Source: Portunus trituberculatus (lineage: Eukaryota > Arthropoda > Malacostraca > Decapoda > Portunidae). From it: a stretch of 64,000 bases of DNA. Every line of letters starts with the position of its first letter. Position 1 is the stretch's first letter. The notes beneath the pieces were generated by a model. It saw nothing but the letters and a program-made list of their open reading frames with translations. It did no database searches and was not told where the DNA came from. Position numbers and translations under genes: made by a program. Positions 9,780 through 20,864 of the stretch are shown here, in pieces. Location of the stretch: assembly GCF_017591435.1 (NCBI RefSeq), contig NC_059301.1, positions 33,846,986 to 33,910,985 on the forward strand, in the 5' to 3' direction.

Positions 9780-12687
9780 TTGTGCAATGTAAATAATTTG
9801 TCAAACAAAATACCTTATGTACACAATTTTGTAACTTGCAATAATGTACATATTTTGGGAATAACTGAGACTTGGTTAACCAGTTCTATTTTTGACTCAA
9901 CAGTCTCTATTTCTAATTATAACTTATTTAGAAATGACACTCCTGGTGACGTTCACAAGCATGGTGTATGTCTGTATATACATAACAGTATTACATGTCT
10001 TCACATGGACAATGTTATACCCATTGTTTGCTCTGTTCACCTTACAGAATATAATATATATATTCTAGTCATCTACAGGCCTCCTTCTTATTCTCTTCAA
10101 GATAATATTATCTTAGTCAACTTCAAAATTTTTGTTTGGGCAAGGAAACTTTTAATTGGTGATTTCAATCTTCCTACACTTACCTGGATGTTCGGCCGTG
10201 CTACTCATACCTACCCTTCATCTACTAACTCACTTTATCTTGATTGTTTTGTATCTCTGGGACTTACTCAGTGGATTGAGGAACCTACTAATATTAAGGG
10301 AAATAACACCTTAAATCTTTTCCTCACTTCTGAATTGGATCGAGTGCTATCCACTAATGTGCTTCCACCTTTCCCTAACTGTGATCATTGTGCAATCCTT
10401 TGCTGCTACGTTTTTCAGTTTAATGGTCATCCTACTCGGGAACGTTCTTCTTCATGTTTTTGGCCCAAAGCTAACTTTAAGAAAATAAATGAGTATCTTT
10501 CCTCAATTGATTGGGACTTTGAGTTTACAGACTTGTCTATTAATGAAACATATAATAGTTTTCTAACCATAATCTCTTCCTTAGGCAAATTTTATGCCCC
10601 TATTTGTCGCACAAATAAAAGTAACAATGTTTCCCATAAGCCTTGGGAACACAAACCTCCTAAAGATCTCATTACCTTTAGGAGTCAAGCCTGGAGTAAC
10701 TACAAAGAGTTGAGAGCACTTCATGGTAGAAACTCACAAATTGCTTCTGATGCCCTTCATGTTTTTCTTGACATTAACTTCAATTACAGAAATTATGCCA
10801 CCCAAAGACAAATTGCTTATGAGAACCAAATTCTTTCTAACTTTTCTACCAATCCCAAACCATTTCACTCTTATATACGGAGTAGGAAAGTGGGTTGTCC
10901 ATCAGTTGGGCCTCTTTCTGGTCCTGATGGCTTTACATCCAACTCAAATGAAATGGCCTGTATAATGGGTTTAGCTTTTGCTTCAGTGTTCACTACTCCA
11001 TCTGGTCTACCTCAATCTCCTCACCAGTTTTATGTAGGAACCATCCAGGAAATTCAGTTAACCATGTTAGACATTACGAAGGCCTTGAACAGTATTAATC
11101 CTACCTCAGCTATGGGACCTGACTCTATTCACCCGGCTCTGCTTAAGAAGTGTTCCAGCACCCTGGCCTACCCTCTGCATCTCCTCTTTAAAAAGTCATT
11201 ACAATCAGGGAGGATTCCACTAGCCTGGCTAAATTCACACGTTGTACCCATTTTTAAGAAAGGAAAAAAAATGTGATCCCCTTAATTACAGGCCAATAAG
11301 TCTGACCTCCACACCATGCAAAATCTTGGAGAAGATCATTACTTCTAAGCTGTTTGAATGCCTAGAGGTCAATTCTATAGTTAGTCCTTATCAATTCGGG
11401 TTTCGGTCATGGAGGTCTGTTGAAGACCAGCTGTTGCTAACTTACAATGATATTACTTACTGGAATGGCAACATGGTTGATCTAATTCTTTTTTATTTTG
11501 CTAAAGCGTTCGATACTGTGAACCATCAAATACTCTTTAACAAACTTCAGTGCATTGGTGTAGAGAGTAAGGTCCTGACTTGGATTAAATCTTTCCTTAC
11601 TAACAGATCCATGCAGGTCGTAGTAGTGGGCTCCTGTAGTCCCTCTTATCCTGTCACCAGTGGTGTCCCCCAAGGCTCTGTGCTGGGGCCTCTTCTTTTT
11701 CTAATATATATTAACTATATATCTGCTTACCTAAAATCAAATGTGAAAATATTTGCTGATGATCTAAAACTATATTTTCTAATCCGTTCTCAAAACGTGT
11801 CCTCTGCATTGGTTGATATATCAGTTGTTCAAAGAGACAATGCCACCCTCATAATAGTTGCTGAATCCTGGGATTTAAGAGTCAATGCTGCCAAGACTAA
11901 AGTCATAAGCTTTGGTGCCCACCTCCGTGATACCATTGATCTGGGTCCATATTCTTCTTATCATATAAATAACAAACCCCTTCACTTAAATTCCAGTGTT
12001 GTTGACCTTGGCATTATAGTTGATTCAACCCTGAGGTTCCATGATCATATCCAGTCAGTTGTTTCTAAAGCAGCAGGTTTGTCCAATAATCTACTAAAAT
12101 CAACACTATGCCACTCCCCTCAGTTTATGGTTACCCTCCTCTTTTCTCATATTCGCCCACTTCTGGAGTTTGGATCTACCGTCTGGAATACGGGCTATAA
12201 TACTGACTTAAAACTGCTCGAATCAGTTCAGTGACAGTGGACAAAAAGGATTCAAGGTTTTGAAAACAAGCCTTATGCTAAGCATCTTGCAGATTTGAAT
12301 TTATACTCTGTCAAAAGGAGGCTGCTACGTGCAGACTTAATTAAATGTTGGAAGATTTTTCATAATCTCTCCCCAATCTCTCCTACCGACCTGTTCACCT
12401 TAGCCCCTTCTATTGGCACGAGAGGTCATTGCTACAAAATCCTTGTTCCTCATAGTCGTGATGCCAGACACAGATTCTTCTCCGTCAGAGTGGTGAAAGC
12501 TTGGAACTCCCTTCCTAACAATCTGGTTGTATCAGACTCTCTTGACAGCTTTAAGAAGGGTCTGTCTATCTTCTTGGTGACCTTCTCTTTGACTTCTGTG
12601 AAAACTGATCCTGACATTTGTTTTTGGCAATTAACACACTTTCTAGCCCTTTCTTACTGCCATGCTCCCCTTAGTATCTGTTTCTAG
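9780..12687 (+). pseudogene. LINE ORF2: endonuclease and reverse transcriptase
   Basis: Open pieces 9780-11276, 11242-12234 and 12295-12687 form one ORF2. APE-type endonuclease motifs: ILGITETWLT, VIYRPPSYS, LIGDFNLPTLTW and CDHCAI. RT motifs: SAMGPDSIHPALL, NYRPISLT, GFR, AKAFDTVNH, SGVPQGSVLGPLLF and FADD. Lesions: an extra A in an A8 run near 11269 shifts the frame; a TGA near 12232 sits where Arg would fit; the motif A context is FYFAKAFD, replacing the catalytic Asp (usually LDFAKAFD) with Tyr. The copy is therefore catalytically dead although otherwise well preserved. Confidence 0.85.
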
Positions 12688-12699
12688 GGCTGGCGTGCT

Positions 12700-13644
12700 A
12701 GCCATGCGGGCTTCCCTCTGGAGCCCAACCAGGAAAGACCAGGAAAGACCCTTGTTATCCTGAGACTCACCCAGTTGCTCTGTCTCTGCATTTGACTCTT
12801 TGGGTTTTGAAGTAGCATATACTTTTTTCTTGGTCCTGCACATACTAGCAAAATGCCCTATCTTTTTACAAGATGAACATTGCTGGGACATTGCTGGACA
12901 TTTATCTTTCTGCCATGGTGCATGATTTGTGTAGCCACATCTATAACATTTCCTATTTGTTGTAGTTTGTTTGTTACCTTGTGGTTGTGTAGGATGACTT
13001 GGTTTGTACTTAGAATTGGTAGTACTGACAGTGTTCTTTCCATCTACTTTGGTCCTGGTATTCTTTTTTATCTGATTCACAACAGATTTAGCAGGCTGGC
13101 TGCTATGGCTATTACCTTCAATTACCTTAGCTTGCCTGTCTGATGCTTCCATAGCTCTAGCTAGCAGTAACATTTTCTCTAGAGTTAAGTCTGTCTCCTG
13201 AAGAGCTTTTCTCCTTAACTGACTAGATGCACATTTCTCGATCAACTGATCTAGAATAGCATCCTTAGTGTCATGGAATTCACAGGTTTCTGCTAACTTC
13301 CTGAGTTGTGTGACAAAGCTATCTGTTGTTTCACATTCTTCTTGCCTGACCTGTCTGAACAATACACGTTCATACCTTATATTTGTCTTGGGTGTGAAGT
13401 GTTTGTCTAGGGCTGTTTGTACCTCCTCATAAGTTGTCAGGGGTGGTGGTAGTGTGCTGAATATTTCTTGTACCTCCGGACCTGCCACATGCAAGAGTAA
13501 GGCACGCCTCTGAAGTCCATTGGTAACTCCGATACCATCCAAGTAGAACTGGAACCGTGTCTTCCACTTCTTCCACCGGATAGCTACTGATGCCGGGTCC
13601 TCTAACAAGGAGAAGATCGGAGGCTGATCCATGTCTAGGGGCAT
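12700..13644 (-). CDS. Gypsy Gag polyprotein
   Basis: The start at 13644 lies 39 bp after the 5' LTR and encodes a Gag of about 315-330 residues. The N-terminal two thirds is a capsid-like helical region (WKKWKTRFQFYLDGIG; retrotrans-gag type), then a basic linker, then two Cys-His knuckles: CYRCGYTNH...C and the canonical CSSCKKIGHFASMC (CX2CX4HX4C). Gag packages element RNA. The open frame runs on to 12643, but its last residues may be read from the inserted LINE, so the native C-terminus is uncertain. This is the best preserved ORF of the element. Confidence 0.88.
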
Positions 13645-13683
13645 CGTGTTGTCCTAAGTGGGTCGTCCGCTCGTCACCAGTTT
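13645..13683 (-). promoter_or_regulatory. Leader with candidate primer binding site
   Basis: The 39 bp between the 5' LTR (ending ACATAACA) and the gag Met. A TGG-containing tract (AAACTGGTGACGAGCGG) directly follows the LTR and is the expected position of the tRNA primer site. The primer tRNA is not identified. Confidence 0.5.
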
Positions 13684-13740
13684 TGTTATGTTTGTAGCAC
13701 ACTGCTCCACTCTACATACCTGCAACACACATACCTAGTA
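13684..13740 (-). repeat. 5' LTR of the Gypsy element, inner piece
   Basis: The first 57 bp on the plus strand (the 3' end of the LTR on the element strand) match 5821-5877. The match breaks after CCTAGTA, where the CR1-like LINE begins. Confidence 0.92.
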
Positions 13741-13954
13741 CGTAGTGACTGGTTAGTGAGTCAGCCAGCCAGCCAGTGCTGGACAGATCGCAGTCCCAAC
13801 AATATCAGCTATAGTTCATTTAACTGGAAATACATTACGCTAATTTTTTTACCACAAAGACTATGAAGTGTTAGAGAACCCCAGAATTTATTCAAAAGTG
13901 AGATTGAAGTAGAAAAAAGCAAAGAAACTTATAAATAACCTGAGACTTAACAAG

Positions 13955-14962
13955 ATGGCTGCCCCTACTCCAGATGTAAACAAAGGCACACAAGGTAGGG
14001 AAGACCTATTCCCCTGCATCATATGCCAGCACCATTGTGATACTGGAATTAAGTGCAATAGTTGCAGTATGTGGAGCCACTACCTGTGCTCTGGAGTGCC
14101 TACACACTACATAATAATGCTAGTAAACTCAAACAGGAGGTACACATGCCAACCATGTGCCAGGATTAGCCACTCAGATTATGATCACCAGGCAGCAGAC
14201 ATTGAAGAATGCAAACAAAAGGAGTCAGCACAGATCTCAGGGACAAGGACACACAACACACAAACTGACAACACTCAGGCCAACATATATGAGGGTCAGG
14301 CCCTCAGGAACACAAACTGTATAGCAGACCTGGGAGACACACCAGAGGACATCAATCTCTCCCAGCTTTCTCCTGACCACACATCTGGGATATAAGAAAA
14401 CTTGGAACCAAGTTCTAGGGAAAAAAGAACTGGCACAGCAAGGAGCCACCAAAACAGCCACACCAAGCACAGGCTCCACAGTGCAGCAAACCCCAGAGAC
14501 CACCAAGCCTAAGCCAGTATGCAGGCACTACCGACATGGAAACTGCAAATATGGAACGAAAGGTAATGGGTGCCCTTTCTCACATCTTGGCCCAAGGTGT
14601 GCATGAAGTTTGTGAAACATGGCCTTGACAGTAAAACAGGATGCAACGAAGGACGACACTGTAAGGCTGTCCATCCTGTCATGTGCAGGTACCCCTTACA
14701 TAAGAAAGTGTGCACAAAACTAGATTGCAAGTATCTCCACATTAAGGGAACCAAGAGGACCCAGCCTGCACAAGAAGTACCACAACAGCTAAACAGACAT
14801 CATCCAGGGCCACACACCAGAGAGGAGTTGGCAGAAAACAACAACAGCCTGGCAACCAGAAGACAAATACAAAAAGAGAGAGGCACAACCACAGAAAATG
14901 AGACACTTGCTTTTTTAGGAGACAAGGTGGAGATGCTAGCATCACAACAGGACCAACTATAG
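13955..14962 (+). pseudogene. CR1-like ORF1 with PHD finger and CCCH zinc fingers
   Basis: Starts MAAPTPDVNKG at 13955. Residues about 20-65 carry a C4HC3 PHD-type pattern: CIIC, CNSC, then H, C, and CQPC. After 14395 the frame shifts; in other frames come CCCH-type fingers, first CRHYRHGNCKYG...CPFSH (from about 14520), then CNEGRHCKAVH and CRYPLHKKVCTKLDCKYLH (to about 14745), and a Gln/Thr-rich tail to 14962. PHD-containing ORF1 proteins are known in CR1-like LINEs (described by Kapitonov and Jurka). The added CCCH fingers suggest RNA binding. At least two frame changes make it a pseudogene. Confidence 0.75.
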
Positions 14963-15018
14963 AAAATGTTGGCCTGCCTTATGAACAAAATAGAAACCCC
15001 AGAACCCAGGGAAAAAAG

Positions 15019-18000
15019 ATGCTGCAGCTCCCATTAATAAAATTACTAACAGCTAATATCAGGGGCTTATATCCAAGGTGCAACCAAAGCAAAGTATCAC
15101 TACTACAAGAAATGGCCACCACAGACAAAATACCCCTGATTGCCCTAACTGAAACACACCTACACAAGGACATCACAGATGCTGAGATAAAGATGCAAAA
15201 CTATAAACTTTTCTGCATCGACAGAAAGGGAAGAAGTCATGGTGGAGTAGCTATGTATATTGCAAACAGCCTTGCAGTAAATACAGAAATACTACAGAGT
15301 TACTCAAATGGAACAAATTAATTGCTGTCTCTGCATATCAAAACAGTCAACCTTGTGGTGACTGTAGTATACAGGCCGCCAAACACCACCCAACATCACT
15401 TCCAGGATATCATAGACAAAATTCACCACATTAGAAAACTTGCCAACCCCAGATGCTGAATTTATACTCCTTGGGGACTTCAACTTCCCCCATGTGAACT
15501 GGGAGTCACTAGAGGTAGGAGATGGAACCGCAGTAGAAAAACATCAAGCAAGACGACTAATCGCTCTTACAGAGACTAGATTCTTGACCCAATTAATTAA
15601 TAAACCAACAAGAGGGTCCAATATCCTTGATCTAATCTTCAGCAACAATCATGCAATATTACACCAATATGAACTTTTACAAACCACAATGTCAGACCAC
15701 AAATTATGTGAAGCCACTCTCACAGTGAATGCATTCATCAGCTCATCAACACAACAAGGATGCAAAACCCAAACAAGCATGGCCAAACTAAATTTTCACC
15801 ACAAAAACATAAATTGGAATAATTTAAGAAGCAAGCTAAACATTGACTGGGAGGCAGTGCTAGCTGAGGAATGTGTAGAAAAAATGCTCTCAAATTTCAC
15901 TACAAAATGTGAGGAAATATGCAGTGAATGTGTACCACTGAAAAGTAACCCCCAAAATAAACGACAGATACCAAGAGATAGACGCATCCTCATGAAAAAG
16001 AGACGCCTTTACAAAAACAAGCTGATGCAACATCCTCCACGTAAGATAGAACTCAAGTTGCAAGAGGCCCTCCAGGAAATAGAAAGTAGTTTGCTGAAGT
16101 CGCATGAGGAACAAAGGAAGAGAGAAGAACTACAGGCAGTGAGTAACATAAAGAACAACTCTAAATTCTTCTTTGCATATGCCAACAAGAAAAGTAAGAA
16201 TGTTTCTACAGTAGGTCCACTGGAAAATGAGAAAGGAGACTTGGAGTATGACTCAATGAAAATGGCAAACATCCTAAAAACACAGTATGAGAGTGTCTTA
16301 CAGTGTCCCAATCCCAAACAAAGTCGTGCAAGACCCAACAGCTTTCTTTCACATACAGGCAACTACCACACAGGCACCACAACTGACAAGCATTGAGGCA
16401 GAAACTGGTGAAATAATTGAAGCCATTGATGACATAAGCTCAGACTCAGCATCCGGCCCAGATGGTTTTAGTGCACAACTCTTAAAGACCTGTAAACAGG
16501 AGCTGGCACTACCTCTAACAATGATAGCTAACAAGTCCCTTGAAATGGGCATTATTCCCCAAACTCTAAAGGAAGGAATAGTGACCCCAATTCACAAAGG
16601 AGGCAACAAAGGAGTAGCCAAAAACTGTGGTACTGACCTCCCACATCATCAAAATTATTGAATGAGTAGTCAGAAAACATTTAACCACCCATCTTGAAAA
16701 TATTAATGCCTTCAATGACGGCCAACATGGCTTTAGAAGGGGCCGGTCCTGCTTGTCCCAGTTACTCGCTCATCAAGAAGCCTTGCTAGAAATCATTTGC
16801 AAAGGCAATAATGTAGATACTATTTACCTGGACTTTGCCAAGGCATTTGACAAAGTGGATCATGGCCTCCTCCTGCACAAACTAAGGAGTCTTGGCATCA
16901 CAGCAAACCTTGGAAAGTGGTTCTACAACTTCCTAACAAGCAGAACGCAAAGAATATCAGTGCAGGGACACCTCTCAGATCCGAGCGAGGTGAGAAGCGG
17001 CGTTCCACAGGGATCAGTGCTGGGACCTCTGCTATTCCTAATCATGATTGGGGACATAGACAGTGAACTCCAGCACTCCCAGGTCACATCATTTGCTGAT
17101 GACACTAAGATAAAATGTAAGATTGCAGTGGAGGAGGATGTGGCCCTCCTGCAAGAAGATCTTGATTAACTACTGGACTGGGCCGAGACAAATAACATGA
17201 AAATAAACAGTGAGAAATTTGAGTTGATGAGATACGGCCCTCTGAAAGACATAAAGCAAGGCACCCAGACCTACCAGCAGATCATCACACCAACACAACA
17301 TGTACGTGACCTGGGAGTTACCATGAGTGCGGATGGGATGTTCTCACAGCACATTACTAACATCACCAACACAGCTAGACAACTGACCGGATGGATCCTC
17401 AGGACCTTCCACACCTGGGAAAGGACCTGTATGATAACATTATGGAAGGCCCTGGTCCTACCCAGGCTAGAATACTGCTGCCAGCTATGATCCCCACATA
17501 AGACAGGAGACATTATAAGGTTGGAAGCCCTACAGAGAACCTTTACCAGCAAGATCTGGGGCCTGCAGCACATGGGATACTGGGAGTGGCTACACCACCT
17601 CAACTTGTACTCACTGCAAAGAAGACGTGAGAAATACCTCGTGATATATGTGTGGAAGATCCTTGAAGGTCTGGTGCCAAATGTAGGGCTAACAACAAAC
17701 CATCACCCAAGATGAGGGTGCCTGTGCTACATCAAGAGAACAGAAGCCACCACCCAGAGAGTAGCAACTATCACACACTATTCTTTCACAAGAAATGGGG
17801 CTCGGGTGTTTAATGCCGTGCCAAGGGCCATCAGGGAGCTGACTGGAGTAACAACAGACTGCTTCAAACGTCAGCTGGACAGATGGCTGGCAACAGTGCC
17901 CGATGAGCCCCCAACGCCAGGATACCCCAGTTCTGGAACCGGTAGGCTTGCTCACCGCCAGGGAAATGGAACTGACCACAGCGGAGGCCCACCTTAGCTG
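15019..18000 (+). pseudogene. CR1-like ORF2: endonuclease and reverse transcriptase
   Basis: Disrupted open pieces: 15019-15321, 15440-16396, 16287-16661, 16753-17169, 17197-17490, 17521-17715 and 17806-17997. Endonuclease motifs: TANIRGL, IALTETHL, VVYRPPN, LLGDFNFPHVNWE and SDHKL. RT motifs: SASGPDGFSAQLL, GFRRGRSC, motif A YLDFAKAFDKVDH, motif B SGVPQGSVLGPLLF and motif C FADD. The C-terminal region includes LEYCCQL and LEALQRTFTSKI. Several stops (for example TAA near 17167 and TGA near 17488) and at least three frame changes inactivate it, but the RT catalytic residues persist. Confidence 0.85.
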
Positions 18001-18040
18001 CACCCTTGGAGGCGAAATTGCAGTAAGTAAACTAAGTAAG

Positions 18041-18383
18041 TAGTCTATCATACGGTGACCAGCTACTATCCCATCCTCGTTGCAGTGCTACGGGGAGGGA
18101 AGTCGAAGACGCGTAGTTCCTCATACACTTTATTTAAAGGAAAAAGCTACATTTCTGCCTTGCGTCTTCTTGAGGCGTCTCTCGAAGGTATAAGTACCAC
18201 AATAATACATATAAAGTATGAGATCCTATGAACACTGTATAAAAGTACAAAAGGTATTGGATTCCTTTTTAAGGAATTGGATCACTGTTATTTTACAGTC
18301 TGCGTATGAAAGAAAACAAACTTTTAATGTATAACCTAAGTAAACAAAGAACTGACCCGTAATATTCTTAATCTAATACAACA
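18041..18383 (-). repeat. 5' LTR of the Gypsy element, outer piece
   Basis: Continues the LTR after the LINE insertion, matching 5877-6219, and ends TAATACAACA followed by the CTATT target duplication. With 13684-13740 it makes a whole LTR. Confidence 0.93.
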
Positions 18384-18844
18384 CTATTCATCTTTATTGT
18401 GATGGCTCAGTCAGCAGCTCCTGCACACGTCTTCCACTAGGGCAGAACTGTATGCTTTACTGGAGGCACTCCATATTGTGGCACCCCTTCATATAATTGT
18501 TTATTTCTTTGTTGACAGTCAGGCTGCTTTGTATGCTCTTCAATCCACCTCCCCCATGGACTGTGATCTAATTAATAAGTGTCTTGATCTCATCCACACC
18601 CTAGAAGGTGCTGGTGCCATGGTCCATTTTACCTGGATACCCTCTCAAGTGGGTATCCTGCTAAAAAAAAAAGCCTTGCTCAGTGTGCCCCCAAGATGAC
18701 ACAGTGGACCCTGGCACTGAGTAGGCTACATTGAGTTATGTTAAGAGTAGCATTAAAGACTTTTTACGTAGTAGCATTAGTGATCAGTTTGAGATTTGTT
18801 GCCATAGAGGCAGTGGCACTAGTCTTCACTTTGTACATGTTTCT

Positions 18845-18957
18845 ATCTTCATGGATGGGGAAGATAAATGGAATTAGGTAGCTTAAGCACACAGGGACTG
18901 CCTCGTATAGGCCTGGCGGCCTCCTGCAGCTTCCTTGTTTTCTTATGTTCTTATGTC
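18845..18957 (+). mobile_element. CR1-type LINE 3'-terminal fragment
   Basis: About 110 bp absent from the sister LINE copy at 25700. It encodes the tail end FMDGEDKWN then stop, followed by a short UTR that ends in two tandem copies of an octamer (TTCTTATG TTCTTATG). A longer copy of the same 3' end lies at 60669-60822 on the minus strand. Tandem octamer tails are a hallmark of CR1-clade LINEs. Confidence 0.65.
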
Positions 18958-19370
18958 TCCCAAAGCTATGCTTTTACCTATGGGAGACACACCGCATCAT
19001 GCGACAGGGTGGCAAAGAGGCTCAGATTGCTACAAATACTTTTGGGAGGTCAGTGCTTCTCATGGTGTGTGTTGTATGTTTTGTGCTGCACCAAGGGGAC
19101 ACACTCTACGTCACTATATAATGGAATGTCCTCTCAATGCTAAATTTAGGCCACAAGGTCAACATGACTTGTATAGCCTCATTGACCATCTCCTAGACTC
19201 AACCACTCTCAGGGATATACTCAAGGAATACCCTCAGCTTTCTCCCAGACTGTAGGATGTTTATGCAATAAGGTGTGCAATATCTGTAGTTATTTATCTA
19301 AGTACTTGTATTCTTGTTATGTATACTTTCTATTTATATATTTTTTATACATTATTTATATATTTTTTTA

Positions 19371-19600
19371 TACCATGTGGGCTTTTTACGGGAATTTCTG
19401 GGCTAAAGGGGATACTTTTTAGGGTACCTCCAATCTCAAAGTCCCCCCACTAGGAAACCGTTGCCCCGAGTGAGGAAGCCCAACCTACACTCGGACCATG
19501 GACAGGATTCAAACCCGTGCGCTTGGAGACCCCTCGGACCCCAAAGCATGCATGGTTCTACTGTACCACGGCGGCCCCCAATAACCTTAAGTCTCTGCCT
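19371..19600 (-). mobile_element. tRNA-derived SINE (family S)
   Basis: On the minus strand the head reads GCCGTGGTACAGTAG..., with a box B-like GGTTTGAATCC; the long spacing before box B resembles a class II (Ser/Leu-type) tRNA. The body ends ...GCCCACATGGTA. A second copy is at 22206-22430. It lies inside the 3' UTR of the RNase H LINE. Confidence 0.7.
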
Positions 19601-19669
19601 GGGGGGGGGAGTTAAGGTTCATCCTCCTTTGTTGTATTTCATTATTAATGCAACAATAAATGTATCAAT

Positions 19670-19672
<3 letters not shown>

Positions 19673-19722
<50 letters not shown>
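19673..19722. repeat. (TC)n microsatellite at a LINE 3' end
   Basis: Fifty bases of TC directly following the 3' end of the LINE copy at 18384-19672. Confidence 0.93.
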
Positions 19723-19726
<4 letters not shown>

Positions 19727-20860
19727 TACGTCACTATTAGGCACTCACATCTCCCAGATCATTGCTTTACACTGAGCACATTATCGCCAAAATTTCACTG
19801 TTACCACTATCATTGAGTATCTTTCTAGATTCACTGTATTAGTACATATATCTCAATCTCCCCTCCTCATGCCACTGTCAAATGATGTCATTTACAATTA
19901 GCCTACATATTTCACTCTCCTTTCCTTTTCACCTACTACTATCATGTGATAATACACTAGCATTTTCATATATAGAGAGTCTCTCATCGCTTTTCAGGCC
20001 ACTCATGTGCTTATGTCACATGTAGTTCTACTTCTTCTAACTCATGACATCGTCAGTGTTTACCTCGGGAGTGTGTAGTGGAGAAATGACGCTCATAAGT
20101 CCGGGTTATAAAACCTTACGGGGTACCGAGAGAGTACTTTATTTTTGAGGTACCTACAAAGTCCGTAAGTGCTTAGTGAATAGTTCTTAGCATACATAAT
20201 ACAAATACAAAATACGTAACTGTTTGATGAATCCTGCCCAAGATTGTTACCAATAAAGAAGTTAAGAGAGTCCTACATTGGAAGGGTATCAATGAAATAG
20301 TTTTCCTAAATAATTTATAGTTAATAGATCTTCCCATTGTTTTAAATATCTTTTATATTTTTTATGAGCCTGCTTCAGTCTCTTAACCGGGCCAATTACA
20401 TTTTGAGGCTAACAACAATACAACAAAAAACGCCAAGGGAAGGTGCCATAAACATATAGACGTCACTTTACTTTACACAGCACCTCTCTCGTCACTACAA
20501 TTACATCACTTGCTCTTACACAATATTTCACTGACACATGAACAAAAACAACGTACCCACAATGTCCACAAACAAGCACCTACACTCAAAAATCATATCT
20601 CACTGTGGTTCAGTCATTCAAACAGTAGGCCTACATCTTCAACAATACATATACACATAATAGACACACCATCCTTCTTCTGCTACTATTATGTGGTGAC
20701 ACGGGCGATATGGGTTACCCTGCATGGCCCTTATTGCCCTAAGTACCCTTGCAAGGTTTGTCACAAAGCGGTGACTAGCGGTGCCATATGACCTAAGCTG
20801 TTGCGGTGCCTAATGGAATAATTTCAATTTCCATTTCACAAAGCGGTGAGATGAGGGCAG
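19723..20860. other. Region without recognised genes
   Basis: AT-rich, no frame above about 90 codons with recognisable content and no clear repeat boundaries. It may be unique intergenic sequence or old unidentifiable repeats. Confidence 0.5.
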
Positions 20861-20864
20861 ACTA

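Larger units (their letters stand above)
9370..12690 (+). mobile_element. L2/CR1-like LINE nested in the Gypsy element
   Basis: An almost complete EN-RT retrotransposon on the plus strand, inserted between gag and protease of the minus-strand Gypsy element. It contains the end of ORF1 (9370-9771) and ORF2 (9780 to about 12600). The 5' end appears truncated within ORF1. Exact ends and a target duplication could not be fixed by eye; the gag-proximal boundary near 12690 is approximate. Confidence 0.82.
13741..18040 (+). mobile_element. PHD-finger CR1-like LINE inserted in the 5' LTR
   Basis: About 4.3 kb splitting the 5' LTR. The junctions read CCTAGTA|CGTAG on the left and AGTAAGTA|GTCTATC on the right; comparison with the intact LTR (CCTAGTAGTCTAT) places the insertion exactly and suggests a very short duplication (GTA/AGTA). 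It has a 5' UTR of about 210 bp, ORF1, ORF2 and a 3' end in tandem AGTA-like repeats. The element looks full-length but is disabled by stops and shifts. Confidence 0.88.
5821..18383 (-). mobile_element. Ty3/Gypsy-type LTR retrotransposon with two nested LINEs
   Basis: A complete insertion in minus orientation. The two LTRs start TGTTGTATTAG and end ACATAACA on the element strand. The flanks carry a 5-bp duplication CTATT (5816-5820 and 18384-18388). Internal order from the 5' LTR is leader, gag, protease, RT, RNase H, integrase, polypurine tract, 3' LTR; no env is seen. With the two nested LINEs (about 9370-12690 and 13741-18040) removed, the element is about 4.9 kb, typical of compact K02A2.6/Mag-like Gypsy elements. 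It entered an older LINE copy. Stops and frameshifts in RT/RNase H make it inactive. Confidence 0.92.
18384..19672 (+). mobile_element. 3' part of the RNase H-bearing LINE
   Basis: Right-hand flank of the Gypsy insertion. Frames encode an RNase H domain with internal deletions (FVDSQAALYALQS, WIPSQVGI), then the C-terminal Cys/His motif CCMFCAAPRGHTLRHYIMEC, ending PQLSPRL* at 19255. The 3' UTR runs to an AATAAATGTATCAATCAA end that passes straight into (TC)n. Two younger insertions interrupt it: a CR1-type 3' fragment (about 18845-18957) and a tRNA-like SINE (about 19371-19600). The copy at 25098-26179 gives the uninterrupted structure. Confidence 0.78.

Noticed and set aside
5821..18383. 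Endogenous retrovirus with env
   Set aside because: No env-like frame follows integrase; the integrase ORF runs to within about 20 bp of the polypurine tract, so it is an env-less Gypsy retrotransposon.
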